This document shows, piece after piece, positions 34,400 to 48,865 of a DNA stretch of 64,000 nucleotides. Position numbers and translations under genes: made by a program. This DNA is from Motacilla alba alba (taxonomy: Eukaryota; Chordata; Aves; Passeriformes; Motacillidae), in NCBI RefSeq assembly GCF_015832195.1, contig NC_052017.1, forward strand, positions 81,593,801 to 81,657,800. Direction: 5' to 3'. How positions within the stretch are numbered: the stretch's first letter is position 1; the number at the start of each line of letters is the position of its first letter. The notes below the pieces were generated by a model that was not told where the DNA came from, made no database searches, and was given only the letters and a program-made list of their open reading frames with translations.

Positions 34400-37260
34400 T
34401 CTGCTTCAGAAACTCTGATCCTTTTAGTACAATAACCTGTAAAATTTGATCTGACAAGAGGTAAAACCCTCAATGGCATTAAGCTTATTAGACTGATTCA
34501 AAAGCTGAAGTAATACTGTGATTAGTGCATATTGCATGCATTATGACTATAATAAATAAGAATACAATCAGTTGCCAGCAGCAGCTGGTAACTTGTCTTA
34601 TGCTGTAGAGTCAATCCAAAATATTCACTGAACAGCAGAACACTTTAAAAAACAGATAATGTTTTGGATGAGAACTAACACCAAAATACAGGCTCTGATA
34701 GTAGAGATAATAAAGCTAACAGTTGAATAGAATGGAGATACTAAATGCACATCTAGACTCCATTATCTTTCCACAGCTTGCTTCCCTTCTATATGTCCTG
34801 CAGCCTCCATTTGTACTGTTTGGTAAAACACTATTAAAACCACACTCAGTCAGCTACAGAAAATGCTCACAGATTGTTTTCAATAAATAAGCATTCAGCA
34901 GAACTTAATTTTAATGGTGCAAGAAGCATTTTGTCAGAGCAAAATACCAACATGAGGATTGTCTATCTTTGATGAAAAATTTAACCAGTCAGTTGGTTAG
35001 TGAGTGTTCCACCTCATGAAAATGTTAAGCAATGTCCCTCTTTTGAAAAAATGAAGATGTCATTACAAAATATTCTCCATCATTAATTAAGTGTAAGCCA
35101 TCTTTATGCGTTGTCTGAGCACACATTATTTCTCCTATAAACAAAACAGCCCCAATTCTTGGAAAGGTACATGCACACCTTGCCTAAACCTCCAAAGTGT
35201 TAAGGGGCTGTTATAAATTTTGCTTGTAACTCCTCTCTGTATGCTTCTGGGGTTCTTCTTCTTGGTCAATATATTGCAGCACTCCAGTGAATTGAACCTG
35301 AACAGAAAGTTTCATCAAGGTTAAAAAACACCTCAAAGAAAAGTGGTGTCTGTGACTGGGCATTCCTGATTGAAACATATGGAACACACTTTTGCCTTCT
35401 TCAGTATTTTAGATTGTCACATTACCATGAATCGAGGAGGCAGGTGAGAGGAGGCTGGTATTAAACAGCCCATCCTCTGATACATAACCCAACGATGTTA
35501 CATGTGAGTTTACACTGGCTGGCAGAGACTGCTTGGACGACTCTGATAAGAGTTAAGTGTGAGGCATTCTTTGGAGATTATGCTGAATGGCACAAGAGAA
35601 AATTAGAGTTCCTGTTGAAGTCGTGACTACCACATTGCACATTGAATGCATCCACTCACACTTTATTGGAAGTGGGGGCAGGCTGTGTTTTAAAATTTTT
35701 ATGCTCATAAGTAAGCCTCAAATTGGATATTTAGCATGCAGTTAAAATTGCCTAACAATTTTTTGTTGTAAGACTTGGTCTCCGCTAATTACAATTTTGT
35801 GAGTCTTAAGCTGTTTGGGCTTGAAATTCTTCATTTATGTGTTTGCTGCAATTGGCTGTTACCTTTTTAGGGTTTAGCTCATTTAATACAGATATTTCCA
35901 AGACGAATGCACCAAAACACGTTTTCCCCCAGTCTGAAAATAATAAGAGGGGGGAAAAAAAGAAGCAAAATTCCTTTTATACAGTTTTCTTCTGGAAGTT
36001 TTAGTACTTTTGCAGATGAAGGAGTTGCTACAGTCACTACATACATAACAAGAAGGGGGGTTTTTTTGGTACTCGAGGTTTCCTAATCACATGAAAATTA
36101 TAATCCTTTAGAAATGAGAAATCAGAAGTTCACATACATTCAAAGGCTACCAAATTGTCTAAAAATGAGGCTTTCACTGAGGATGGTCCATCCCTTTGCT
36201 CTTTTACATATTAAGCAAATGGCAACTTCTCCATGAGCCAAAAGAGCAGATCCTTAGGTATCTCCCTTCAGTGCTGGGTTGACAGGACTGACTGATTTCC
36301 TGCTGATCCTCCTCACAACAAACAAAATAGAAAGACCTTCTTTGAGTCTCCCAGCACCCCCTCCTGTGGCAAAGAATATGAGGAGAGCCAGACTTTACTT
36401 CTGGTGGTTCTTTTTGTATGGCAATAGAATCCCAGAAGCAGAGACAGGAACAGATTCTCAGCATCTCTCTGCAGACAGATGCGAATACCACCAGCAAAAC
36501 ATGTTTTTTTGGGTTTTGTTTTTTTTTTTTTTTTTTTGGTAAGGGCAAGCTCTTGTACCAGCATCCCTTCTAACAAAGCCATAGAGGACTCTGTTGTGTC
36601 TCTTCAAGCCCCCAGCCAGCCAATGAGTCATGCTTTAAGGAGGACTAAATTTTTTTAAACGTTTCCCACTAAATTCTAAGGCAATAAGTCTAATTACACT
36701 TTATGCTTTAGCGCACTTAGAAGAACAGCATGATTTGGAAATGGCTCTTTTCAGAAAATGGCTTTGTAGAGCAGATTTGAAAGTGACTGCTTTCCTGAAT
36801 GCAAATGTCTGAATTGCTCTAATTATCTAACTGGGGAAAAAAAGGGCTTTTTTTAGACTGCCAATATCTGAAGAAAATATGAAAGGACAGGACAGTTTCT
36901 CCCAGTATTCCTTTTTAGTATGCTTTCTATTCTAATTCTAAATACAAATAACCAGTGAGATTGCCAGTACTTACATTTTATTATGTAGCAATTTGATGTC
37001 TTTTTTTTTTTAAAAGTCTCTTTTAAAAAAATCACAATTTTAATTTTCAGCTTGTAAATCCTAATCGTGCTAATTGTCACGTTGAAGTTTGGAGCCCCTA
37101 AAGGTAATGTCTTCAGGATTTCCCATTACCGACCTTGTTTTTAGCCTGACAGGTAAATAACATCCCTGTAGTAAGTACAACACCTGTTTGCATAAAAAGT
37201 AGCAATAGAAACTGTATTTTTAGTTTCCTTTTTAATGTAATTTCACAGCAGGGAACTGAA
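34400..37260. promoter_or_regulatory. Repeat-poor block, candidate conserved non-coding sequence
   Basis: Nearly 3 kb free of recognisable mobile elements, with locally dense words typical of vertebrate enhancers. These are TAATTA-type homeodomain sites around 35785-35800, an octamer ATGCAAAT at 36799-36806 followed by ctaattatcta, and CACCTG E-boxes. A poly(T) run of 19 at 36519-36537 interrupts it. This call is inference from sequence texture only; conservation cannot be seen from one genome. Confidence 0.3.
36519..36537 (-). repeat. Poly(T) run of 19
   Basis: Uninterrupted T run on the plus strand, preceded by short T runs separated by G. No retrocopy structure is seen on the minus strand. 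Confidence 0.85.
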
Positions 37261-40200
37261 AAAAGAAGCATCATGCCTGCACGTGATCTTCTTATGATTT
37301 AGAGACTAAAACAGCTTCTACCCTCACTGCTTACAGGTGGGAGCATCATCAGGATTGCTTCTAGAGACTTCTGCTTGTTTTTCTGAGTTGGGTATGGTCA
37401 GGGGATCCACTGCAACTTTTATTTAACACTCTGAAGCAAACATTCAGATGGAGTAAGGCAGCCCTCAGCTATCTCTCTGAGCCTTCTGTTGAGAATATCA
37501 GGCAGAAAAAGATGGCCTGCATGTCTTTCCTAACCGCAGGAGAAGACATGGCCTGTGGGTATCAAGAAAATGGTCTTGATGCTTATTCTGTGGGTACCCA
37601 CACACAGAAGGAGATACCTATTCTCCTGATTTGCACGCATGAGGAAGCCCTGGTCCCTCAGCCAGTTCCCCAGATGGGTGCAATGGGAATCTCAGGTACA
37701 GGTGGGTATAAACAGCCCCTAAAGGAGCTGCCAATCCTGCTCTTACATCCTTGCCTTCCAGCTGCCTCTCTTCCTACTATCACACTCTCTGCTGTCACCT
37801 GCACAACTTAACCTCCGTTTAAACTGCCAGTCATCAAGATTGTCACAGCTGGAGACCAGGTCTCTTCAGGTCCCCAGTTAAATCCTCTCTGCTCCTGCTA
37901 GCTCATTATTTTGCAGCCAACAGGACAGAAGGCAGAACAGTGAGAGGTTCTCTCTGCAGCTCAACGTAGCTCTGGAACATGGCACATGTGCTGGGATTTC
38001 TTACAAGGGTTTCTTAGGGTGTAAGTGGTTTAACCCAGCAATTAGCTGGATAGTGGAAATTCATTTCTACACCTCTCTATAAAGACTTAAGTAAATTAGG
38101 TTTTGTACTTGCCTTTCTTCCTCCATTCACTGGTTTGCTTTGGATTGGATGAGGAGGTTGAACTAATTTCTACATGGCAAGGATGAGGGGAAGACCAAGT
38201 CTCTGGACCACCCCGTGCAAGCAAACTTGACATCACAGTGGCACTGGGAACACAGGGGAATTCTGGTCAGTCCCATAGGAGCCATGACAGGAGCAGCACA
38301 TGGGCATGGCAGACACAGCCCCAGGCCTCCATGTCCAACAGCAGCAGGGCTGCGCAGGCACCTGCACAGCCCTGCACTGACTAGCACCAGGGTTATAGAA
38401 AGATCAGAGCAAAGCCAGGCTCAGATCCAGCCTGGACACAAGCCTAGTAGCAAGACTTACACCGAGACAGACCCCTCTGCCCTTCAGGGATACACTGATG
38501 GTGCTCATCCAGGGCAGCCCTGAAGTGTGGCTGGATTATCCCAAGTTCTCTGCAGCATCCTCTGGGTTCAGCCACAGTCCCCAGTACCTATGTTGCAGGC
38601 TGCCTGCAGGGAGATTGCAGAGGCACTCTGTAAGCGCTGTTTGCCTCATTTATAAGGTCAAGTTCAGTCCCAGGGGTGGATATAGAGACACAGAAGTTAG
38701 GAGAGGGCTGAAAGCATCAAATCCTTCATATGCTTGAGTATAATTACCTTACTTTTAGTAACATTAAGAGGTCCAGCTCTTCAAAATAGAGAACAGAGGC
38801 CAGGGGTGGGCCTATGAGTACACTAATTTCACAGTAAATCAGTGATCAAAACTAGTGATAATCGTTAAAAGTATCCTCTGGTTTTCACAAAGTAAAGATA
38901 TGGGGCTCAGAAGTGATAATAGAAAAATACCTGAAGAAATAGTTATCCATGGTTCAGTGAAAAAACTTTATATGCTTGTGCAAGTCAACAAAGCATTGTC
39001 CCTGGTATAAATCATTACATAACTGTTCATTTTTCAATATATCTGCTGCTGTAAGTTCCTAAAAATATATCTGAAAACTGAAAATGGGAAGGAGTATTTT
39101 TTTTTCCCTGACTCACTTTCTTGTGTCTTCAACAGCACTGCTGAAGATGTGACTTTTTTCTAGGATAGTTTAATGTAGTTAAGCCTTTGGGTTGAACCTT
39201 TTGGTCCTCATCATCTCTAAGGATGAATACTCCTTGAGTAGAACACAAAAGCTCCCTTCCAGTATGTGCTTCAGACATGACTATGACACAACCTCAACCA
39301 ATGTTGGAAAGTGGAGTTTTCTTAACCTCACATTATACTATGAAGAAACCTGGAAACAAGAAAACTTTGATATCAAAGCTTCTGGAAGGCCCTTGGGTTT
39401 CAAGTTAACATTGTTAACTAAAGGAAATAAAAACATAGGAGAAGGGTACTTTTCTAGAACTTTTCTCTCCGTTTCTGCTTTCCTTTCCATTTCTGCCTAG
39501 TGAACTGTAAATTGCTTAATCCAAAAACCTTTCTTTTAGGATAGCAAGGGAGATAGTATATTAAATTCACACAGAGACTACTGTGACTCTGTCAACTTCT
39601 ACTCAGAATAAATTATTACAAAAATACCTAGTGACTCGGTAGGAAGCTTTATTTTTCTACTGGTACCCTTAACAGTTAAATTTTAATCCCAGTATGCAAC
39701 TGGTACGAGTGACAACACTGTCAAGAAATTAACATTGGTGGTGTGGATAGGAAGAAGAAATCAAGAAGAATCATTCCTTCTAGCTTGAGTAAGAATAATA
39801 CATAATGGCAGAAATGTCATTGTGGCAGATGAGACCTTACTGATGTAGTTCAAGAGATTATTGCTCTGACTCTGTATTTGACTTTAGCTTGATTTATCTA
39901 CTCTGTACTCATTAGGTGAACAGAATATGCAGTATGGCAGATATTGAGTATCAGCTTAGACTGCTCATAAAACTGTGTCTGCACTACAGCGTCCAATGCT
40001 AGAACTGATCATGTCTTCATTACTCTCATTTCCTGCATTAGGTAAGTGAGAAATTGTGTGGGTATGCCAACTCACATTTTCATTTGCTCCACAGACTTCC
40101 CCTGCATGTTGACTTCACTGGTAACTGAACATTGTGGAAACAGAATGGTGCTATAGATTTATTCACTGTTTTTGCATGCAGCAAATTTCTGAAGCATTGG

Positions 40201-43200
40201 TAAAATACTTAAAAGAAGTTTATTAAACTCTGTAATTTTAAAAAAATTCTCCTCAAACTTCTCTTTTAAATCACTTAGCATTTCACTGGAGGACAAATGT
40301 CCATAGCAACACTCCACACATTTTAAGATGCAGCATAACCCATGAAGATATGTAAAAGGATTTTGTACACATGCATTGTGTTCAACTAATAACTAAAATG
40401 CCCAGATTTGGCTCACTGTATCCAATAAAATAAGATTATAATTTTTATTGCACTTCTGTCAATTGCAAACACACGGAGATGGTGGATAGAGATGATCCTT
40501 CAGAAGGAGTCACCTCTCAGGGAGCAAATGGCTTCATTTTGTGGGAGAGTGCTAGAACAAACCGGGTCCTTAGAGAGACCTTTCACTGGGAAAGCTTCTC
40601 CTTTCACTGGTGTTATCAGTATGAGTAGGTTGTGGCTGGATAGACAGAGTGCTACTCATAAGCAGCGTAGGGACAGGTTTGAAAACAGGTGCACAGATTT
40701 GTATCTGTTTTCAGACCAACAGATCGAATGATAGTCAAGAGAACAACCATTAATACAGTAAGTAAAATAACATCACTATTTCATGAACTCACACTGGTTT
40801 GCTCATTTGAACTTATCTATTTTTGAATTGTGAATAGGCTGCCTTGTAGCTGTACCAATATATTCCTTTGGCTGATAACGATTTCGGGAAAAACATTCAA
40901 GGACAATAAAGGGAATATATTAAAGGTTTCACCCTAAAAATAATCATTCTATTAAAAGAAGACTTAAATTAACACTTCCAAACATAAAATAGAATTAATT
41001 CAGTTCATAAATAACTTCACAGATGAACTCCAAATACAGCCAGAGAACAGCTGAATATTTCAGAAATAATGACATATTTGTTTAAGAGAAAGCACTGTTG
41101 TCATAAACACATCTTACAGCATACAGATCAGCAGAACACCATCAATACACAGCTGCACACATGAGCTTGTGTAAACAAAAAAACACTGCCGCTGGGATTA
41201 GAGCAGCTAGAAAAATATAACAGAGATGAACTCTCCTTTTTTGAGAGGAATGGAGAAGAAACTCCCAACACGTTTCTGAAAGTGAATGGATTTTTTACTA
41301 ACATTGGGACAATTACTGTCCAATATGGTTTCTGACACAAAACTGCTTCATAGCCTTTTAAGGAGGGACTCATCCTCTTGAAAAGATTATTTTCTCTTGA
41401 ACCCTCTAAAATATTGCCCATGTAAACGAACCACCAGGTCTTCTTGCTGTAGGGTCTTTATGTCTCTAGTGGGCTCAAAGAGCTGTAACTGCATCCTTGG
41501 AGCAATCTTCATCACCACAAGAAGCAGATACTTCATGCAGATCCGTGTGGATCATAAACATAGTACCATATGAAAGGTACCATAAACAGCTGCCTTTCAA
41601 TTCTCCATGTGCTGATTTCCTAATCTTGTTCATTTAAATGAATTAAGATAATACTGAAGAATGAGGAGAAGGTGAAAAAAAAAAAAGTTTTAGTAAATAT
41701 ATTGCCTTAGAGGAAAAAGACAAAATCAGTTTAGTCACTAAATTACTAAAATATCACAGCAAATAGAGATTCATTTATGGCAATATTAATGAAGAAGGCA
41801 GAAACACCTGAAGGATTTAGTTAGAAAATCCACATCAAAATCTAGTGAAGTTCTTTATTGTTAAATAGTTGAACTAGGGAATTTTAGGTCTTAAAATCAT
41901 CATTCATACCAGCATGTGCTTAATAAAGCCAGGAAAAGAAATATGGTCAGTTGCTGACTGGCTCAGATGCTAAGCTTGTTCTATTTACATGAAAATTTAG
42001 ATGTAATAAACCATGCTATCCTCACCTCAGGCAAATATGTTGTTCACTGACCTGTCTTAGATAAATTAATTAAGTCAAGAGATCCAAGTGTTAATCTAGA
42101 AACAAAGTCTTCAAATTTTGAATTAAGAACCAAATTACCTAAAGTGACACTGCTGCACCTCCATCTCCCCAGGTCCATCAGCTGCAAGGCTGGGATTAAA
42201 ATTTAACTGTTAAAGGGTATCCATGCAACTCATTCCTAGTAGAATTCCTGTGACAAAAAAAATCTGGGAAGCATTTCATATTAGCAGTGACGCTGTGCAA
42301 AGACTTTAGTGCTTGCAATTTCAAGAGACAGTATTAAAACTAGAAAATCCTGCAGAAAGCCACTTCTTTTGATGGATTTTGCTGAAGAAAGAGGAAGCTA
42401 GCGATGGAAAGTACATAAAAACTGCAGTCAGATAACTGAGACTCTTTGTGGACTTGAAATGTTTGAGCACTTTATCTGCCTACCTGAAACCAAAATCCTT
42501 ATCTAAAGTACATTCACATCTCAGTCAAAATATCTTTGACCCATGCCTAGTCATTTTAATATTAGGAAACCCAGAATGCATTGATTATCCTGGGTCTCTC
42601 ACAGACAGGACTAAGGAACCCATGGGTGCCTTTTGTGCTGTAGCTACTACAGCAGTTTACAGCATAAAAAAGCATTTGAGACAATGTTTGTATGGAATAA
42701 TCCCTGCTTGCTTTGATTTACTACTGATATTTCAAAGTAAAAGACATTCCCACTTCACCCAAGATGGATATTAATCAGTCTTGTTTCTGCCATGCTAAAG
42801 TCTCATCTAGGCTAGGAGAAAGCATGAAGTTTTAGTAGTTGTGAACAGGAGGTGAAATGTATAAGTAACATGTCAACATTATGTTAGTGCATAGTGACTT
42901 GAAACCCTGCATAGAAGACCACCACATGCCTCCTAAACAACCACATCTTAAGAACATTAATCAAGCAAGAATAACAATTGAAGATGATTGATCTGGTCCA
43001 TGATTAAAGGTACTCTACCAATTCACATTCTTTAATTTTAAAAAGCTTAATTCCCTGTTAAAAATTCATTAGCTGACATTCAAGTACACCACAATTTTAT
43101 TTCATTCTGGATATATAAGCTATAGAAGAGGAGCAGATTCAGTGCAAAGAAAAAAAAAAGATTGCATTCTATTTTAGTAATTCAGATTTATTCCATTAAA

Positions 43201-43285
43201 ATTTGATTTCAAACCTTATTTAACTAGAATTTGTCCAGGTCATTAAAAATAACCAACAATTGTATTTAGCTCTGAAGATAAATAT
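37261..43285. other. Unique non-coding DNA
   Basis: Six kilobases with no clear gene or mobile element. Frames of about 100 codons at 37512-37811, 38215-38523, 39192-39500 and 42448-42774 have no recognisable domains. The region 38160-38720 is GC-richer than the rest. Confidence 0.45.
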
Positions 43286-43290
43286 GTGCA
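43286..43290. repeat. Left target-site duplication of the second ERVL LTR
   Basis: GTGCA; the right copy at 44123-44127 is GTGCG, one mismatch. Confidence 0.7.
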
Positions 43291-44122
43291 TGTGTTGCAT
43301 TTGGGTGGCAGGGTTTGGTGGGGGGCTACAGTAGTGGCTTCTGCGGCAAGCTGCCAGAAGCTTCCCCCACGTCCAAGAGAGCCAATATCAGATGGCTCCA
43401 GGACGGACCCACTGCTGGCCAAGGGTGAACCCAGCAGTGATGCTGCTGGCACCTCTGGGATAACGTGTTTGAGGGTAAAAAATTGTTTTACAAGAGCAAA
43501 TGCTGCCAGGGAAGAGAGGAGTTAGAATATGTGAGAGAAACAGCCTGCAGACACCAAAGTCAGTGAGAAAGGAAGAGAAGGAAGGGAAGAAGGTGCTCTA
43601 GGCATGGAAGGGACCAACACTGCAGCAGTTCAGGAAAAACTGGAGCCCATGGGAAGAACTCATCTTGGAAAAGTTCATAGAGGACCGCCTCCCATGGGAG
43701 GGGCCACACGCTAGAGCAGGGGAAAAGCGTGAGGAGTCCTCCCCATGAGAAGGAATGAGCAGCAGAGACACTGTGGGATGAACTGACTGCAGCCCCCGTT
43801 TTCTATTCCTCTGCACCACTGTGGGGGAAGAACTGAGAGAAAATTGGGAATGAAGCTGAGCCCAGGAAGAAGGGAGGGGTTGGGGGGAAGGTTTTAAGCT
43901 TTGGGTTTATTTCTCATTATCCTACTCTGATTTGGTTGCATTATTTGAAATCAAATAATTTTGTCAAGTCAGTTTTGCCCATGATGGTAACTGGTGAATG
44001 ATCTCTCCCCATCCATGTCTTGCCCTACAAGCCTTTTTTTTCTCCCCTACCCCACTGAGGAGTGGCAATGACAGAATGGCTTTGATGAGCACATGGCATC
44101 CAGTCAGGGTCAGGCCACCACA
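43291..44122 (+). mobile_element. ERVL solo LTR, internally shortened (832 bp)
   Basis: Same LTR family and orientation as 13677-14777. It begins TGTGTTGCATTTGGG and ends GGCCACCACA, with the diagnostic tttatttctcattatcctac near the 3' side. Compared with the other copy it lacks about 290 bp of the internal module array: its gaaggtgctctaggcatgg region joins almost directly to sequence equivalent to 14260 onward. No internal viral genes lie beside it. The 5-bp near-duplication at its edges supports a complete insertion of a variant with fewer modules, or a later internal deletion. Confidence 0.92.
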
Positions 44123-44127
44123 GTGCG
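44123..44127. repeat. Right target-site duplication of the second ERVL LTR
   Basis: GTGCG, matching GTGCA at 43286-43290 at four of five positions. Confidence 0.7.
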
Positions 44128-47100
44128 TTTAACACAGTTTTTCTTTTCATCCATACAAGGCTGCTCTTTTAGAAAGCATAGACTTCTGCATAAAATTCTG
44201 ACTTCACAGGGGAAAATATATTCATGGGTGAGGAGAAATTTAGGTTTAGAGCACCATGTAATCAAGTAAAGGGGAGAGAACACAGTGAAGTCTACTAAAT
44301 AGTGATAACAGCTCTTTCTTGCTGTTATTTCTAAGATTTGGTAAAGCACATGCAAATTTGAGGGAGAAATGTGGGAAAAGAAAATTTACCAAAAATCAGG
44401 GGAGAAATGGAGTGGGGGTATTATCTTTCATTTGATTTTCCACATGCAGAACTCATGTAAAAAGAGATATATGGTGTCTTCAGTTTGAGTCTTCCGATAG
44501 CAATGTATCAGATTGAAAAAGAAAGAGATCTCTTCTTCCCTATGAGGTAGGTACACTCATCCAACAAAATAATGGATGAAAATAATGGAGAAAATTATTA
44601 CAGCAGTTACAAGGCAGGCTGTTATAAGTCTTGTAACTTGCAGTTATAAGACAGACAGAATGTCTTTATATCTGCAGTTTCCGTCTTGAAGAAGCTCCAT
44701 TTGTATCTACATGAAAGTGTCTTGTCATCAGCTACATGGATATTCACTGCTTTGATATTGAAGAAGCTCCTTGACTTCACTGCTTCTTGCTTGTGGCTCG
44801 AACTCTGAGCACCAGTATCCACACATTTGAGATATGTCCTTTGAATGTCCTTCAATTTGAATAGCCAAGTGAAAAGTTCTTCTTTGTAACCTGCTCTCGT
44901 GCCACCTCCTCCACATGCAGCACTTCCTTACTTGACTCCATGTCAAGGTCTCTATTCTTGAGCACACTTCAAGAATGTCTCATTTCACTATTAAGTATGT
45001 TCACAGGGATCTTCTCATTATTATGTGGATACCATCTTCTAGTAGACACTCATCTTCACCTAATGAAGTGCCGTGATCAAATAAAAAAGCTTTCTAAAGA
45101 TGTCAGTTAGCTCACCCCTGCAGCAGTACAGGCTGGGCATAATGAAATGATTCTCAACTTTAAAAGAATTTCAAAAAAATTAAACATTGTCACTGTAGTT
45201 CTTCGAATGGTGTGACTGCATTGTGAAATCCATGTCAACTGAACGCTCATGGAAGATCATGAAATTGCAAACTCAGACTGGACCTTCGTATTTATTCCCA
45301 GAATGGACAAAGTATGCTGCTGAGAATCAATGCACATTTTCATTCTTTTTAGTGGTCACTAAAAAGCAGATACAGAATGGTAGTGATGTTCTCTCATTCT
45401 CGACATTGACATTGAGGTTAATGTGGCAGCTGGGAAGTGAAAAAATATGAATCTCAGTTTTCCTTCGAACAATCAGATTTGAAAGGCTTTTCACCATCCT
45501 GTAGTGAATGAGATTGTGTGAGATGGAAAATCTAAGAAAGAGGAATGAAACACTTAGCTTGGCTAAAAAGCTCTTTCTCAATATCAGTAATGTGACATTA
45601 GCCAAGTACCAAGTGATAGAAATTCTTTCACCTAGCTGATTGCAAAGATTTTTAATTCTTTTTTAAAGTTGCCTTGATAAAAAACCATGGTCTGGATATC
45701 TGTTAGGGATCTAAGCTAAAACCACAGTTATTCATTACTAGTCTGCTAAATTATCACTTTAAATATAATAAAACAATCCATATAAAAATTAGCATGAAAT
45801 TGATATTGAAATTAATACATCAAAACACAGAATTCAAGCTTTTGCTTGGCTCCATTTCTTTGTGTTTTCCTGCTTTAAAACATTTGCTGAGCAAATACAG
45901 GACTTACATATTTCATTATCCAAGTCGTTAGGATGCTAGCTAGGGAGAACAAATGGGATAACATAAGTATGATTACAGCTTATCAAATAACATAGCATCA
46001 AAAGAGACCAACAGAAAATTTCAGTGCAGCATAGTATGCACTCATGTGCAAAACCAGTTGTGAAGCCTTCAGGTTGTTTGTCTGCATTGAAACTTGAAAA
46101 CAAACAAGGTATTCGACCTCCAGTCATGTGTTCAACTTCCCTGCTGAGCACATCATTTAGGGATCACATTCTCTGCTGTTTTTTGTAAGTTGGGAACACT
46201 TTATTTTTTGCTTTCCCCAAAATGAACAACTAATTTTCCTGTGAACCAGTGTAGCTACCAAAATGCTGAATACGGACTCCACTGACCCCATTGAAGGTAG
46301 CTTGTCAGATACAGCAGGAAAAATACTCATCCCAATCAACAAAGGGAGAGAACAAAAGTCCATCTTACTACAGCTGCTTCTTTGTAATTCAGCTTCAAGT
46401 AATGGGAAGACAATGGTGTCTTAAAGTCATACCCATTTTAAACTGTTATGTAAATCCATAACAGAAAAAGGCTGGGAAACATAGGAAAGGCTGGAGAAGC
46501 CTGAGCAGCAGCCATTACTCCTCATACCCAGTTAATAAAATTTCTCTGCATATGACATTGCCCTGTGCTTCATTTCTTAACATGGGTAGTAATGGTGTGT
46601 TGAAAGGCATGTTTACGCCACAACTCTTGTTAGAAGACACTATGGTCCTGGTAAAATGGGAAACTTGGGCAGGATAAATCATATGATTGGAGTATGTAAA
46701 GCACCATGTGGCTTGCAAACCAAGAAGCTTAAAGCATTGGTAAGGCAGCAAGTAAGAACTTTAAAATGAACAAGGTAATTTTGGCAGATATGGAGATACA
46801 ATGGCTGCCATGGTGAATGTTGGAACAATTTTCCTAATACAAGGCTGGTATTAAGTGCATCTTCAAGGTGATGGGTACATTGTGCAGACCACTGTATAAT
46901 AGCCAGGGACAACAATTTAGAACCATTTTTACAGCAGGCACACCATCTCAGAAGCTACAGACTGACTGGGAAAAGATGTTTTAAGTTGTTCTTCAAAAAA
47001 GGGTTTTAAAGCCGTATAACCTTTAACACTTGTTACTATTAGTGAAGTAAAAGCCTCCATCATAAAGCACTTTAACTGAGCACTCTAAACCAAATAGTGC

Positions 47101-48397
47101 ACGACAATTTTTGCTACAAAATACATTATCAGGCCATATAAACACCTATAACCATACCTGCACTGTCTGCCAGCCACCTGCTGCTGTGTGTTAACATAGT
47201 CAGGATGAAAATAAAGACTACCCACAACAAACACACTTTGTTTTAGGAAGTCGATTGTAAAGCAGAATCTGCAGCCCTGCAAGTCTCTGATATTTTAATA
47301 AACTACAGCAACATGAGAGAAGCAAATTGTTACAGGAATCCAGCCTTGTAAATGAACTGTATTGGCCATGGTGTACCTGGTATTCTAAGCATTCCTGCTG
47401 TGTATGTCACATGTGTAGGTGGCATGCTCTGCAGCCTGCCATGTATTCTGTGTATGAAGAGCACCCAGAAGGTATATTCCATATACCATGTGGAATTCCA
47501 TACACTTCAGCTGGAGAAAGGCCAGACATTTTAAAAGGCTTTGAGAATTAGAAAATCACATGTTTGAAAGTCTCACTCAAGGTACTGCAAAAAATATGTT
47601 TGGATGAATTTCCTAGTCTGTGTTGGGGAAGTTGAAGGGCTTGTGGCTTATTTACACTCACAGGAAAACTTTAAAAGAAAGAGAGACTTGTCATGCATTC
47701 TGAGACAGGACAGCCTGTGTCTGTCCTTTAAAAAAATGAGGACACGAGGCACCAGACAGCAGTCAGGCTGCGAAGAAGAAAAAGAACAACCCAGACCAAA
47801 TGGTACAACAGAAATTGAAAGCCTAGGAAAAAAAATATCCGGTCTGTGACTAGTAAAGGAGATGGATAATTTAAAAAGGGATGAGTTACATTTAAGGCTC
47901 CTCAGGAACAGTAGTACAGCAAATCAAAGCTGGATTTCTTTGAAGCATTGAAAAGGTGCCTCCACTTTCCACCAAGGCAGTCTGCACCTCTGGGCTTCTC
48001 CATAGCCAGGACTAGGGAAGATTAGAGAGATCTGAACACCTGTAAAAATTAGGCTCATGCAGCAAAATCAGTATTTGTTTGATGTGCTCCTTGGCAACAG
48101 GGACCCGCAAGCCAGTTATTACCCATGGCCTGCTGTGTGTGAAGAGAGTGTGAGTGGTACACAGGGTCCGCTTAGGACACGCTGAGTCTTTACACAGAGC
48201 CAGCATTAAATACCTGGTTGACCAGGTGGACAGGAAAGGATTCAACAAAATGGCCGGGCAGCCATGCCAGCAACCAGGAAAATTTGTTTCTGAGACAGCT
48301 GCTTGAGTTTCTTGTTATCATGGTGAAAGATAACAATGCTTTTGGCAGTAATTATGCTTAGAACTCTTTCAACTTCAAATGGTAAGATATAAATTTT
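44128..48397. other. Unique non-coding DNA
   Basis: No gene or mobile element recognised. An octamer lies at 44350-44357. The 13-mer ttgaagaagctcc occurs twice about 73 bp apart near 44686 and 44759. Confidence 0.45.
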
Positions 48398-48865
48398 GTG
48401 GTTCTGTATGTGGATGATGAACAAACCCTAGTGAAACCACCACAGCTTGACTTTAGAAATGGCTGTGGAGTGAGAAAATACCTGCAACTTAAACAGAGGA
48501 TTGGCAGGCATAGGAAAGACCACATATGTTCTCAGCCAACAGAGTTCACCCCTGGCTATAACCTATTTTCCTTCAGCCAATCTTCAGATCAGTATTGTGC
48601 TGGTTCCTATTCCTTGAATAAAAGAGAAAAAATTAGAGCAGAAATATGTTTTGCAAGGGCTGTTACAGTGTACAGTGATTGTGGTATAGCAATATTTGGC
48701 AATGTGACAGAGACAAACCAGAGGAGATGCACTAAATGTGAAGATGGACACCAAAGAGCTCTCATTATTATTCTTTTTTCAACAAACTCCTATGCCAGAG
48801 AATCCTTTCTAGGCATGCACCCAAAGTGGCACATCCCTGAGTGCACTAACAGACCACTGCTTTAG
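48398..48865 (+). other. Unassigned open frame of 155 codons
   Basis: A plus-strand ATG-to-TAG frame of 155 codons, one of the longest in the window. Nothing in it is recognisable: there is no membrane segment, no signal peptide and no zinc-binding or catalytic motif, although several cysteines occur. It lies 150 bp upstream of an AATAAA signal and a 43-nt poly(A), which is why it is recorded. It may be chance, or the remains of a retroposed transcript. Confidence 0.2.

Noticed and set aside
36519..36537. Poly(T) as a minus-strand retrocopy tail
   Set aside because: No reverse-complement AATAAA at the expected distance and no coding-like sequence beside it.
38030..38075. gtggtttaacccagcaatta as a possible inverted ERVL LTR end
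   Set aside because: Only about 20 bp resemble the LTR terminus, with no further LTR landmarks beyond.
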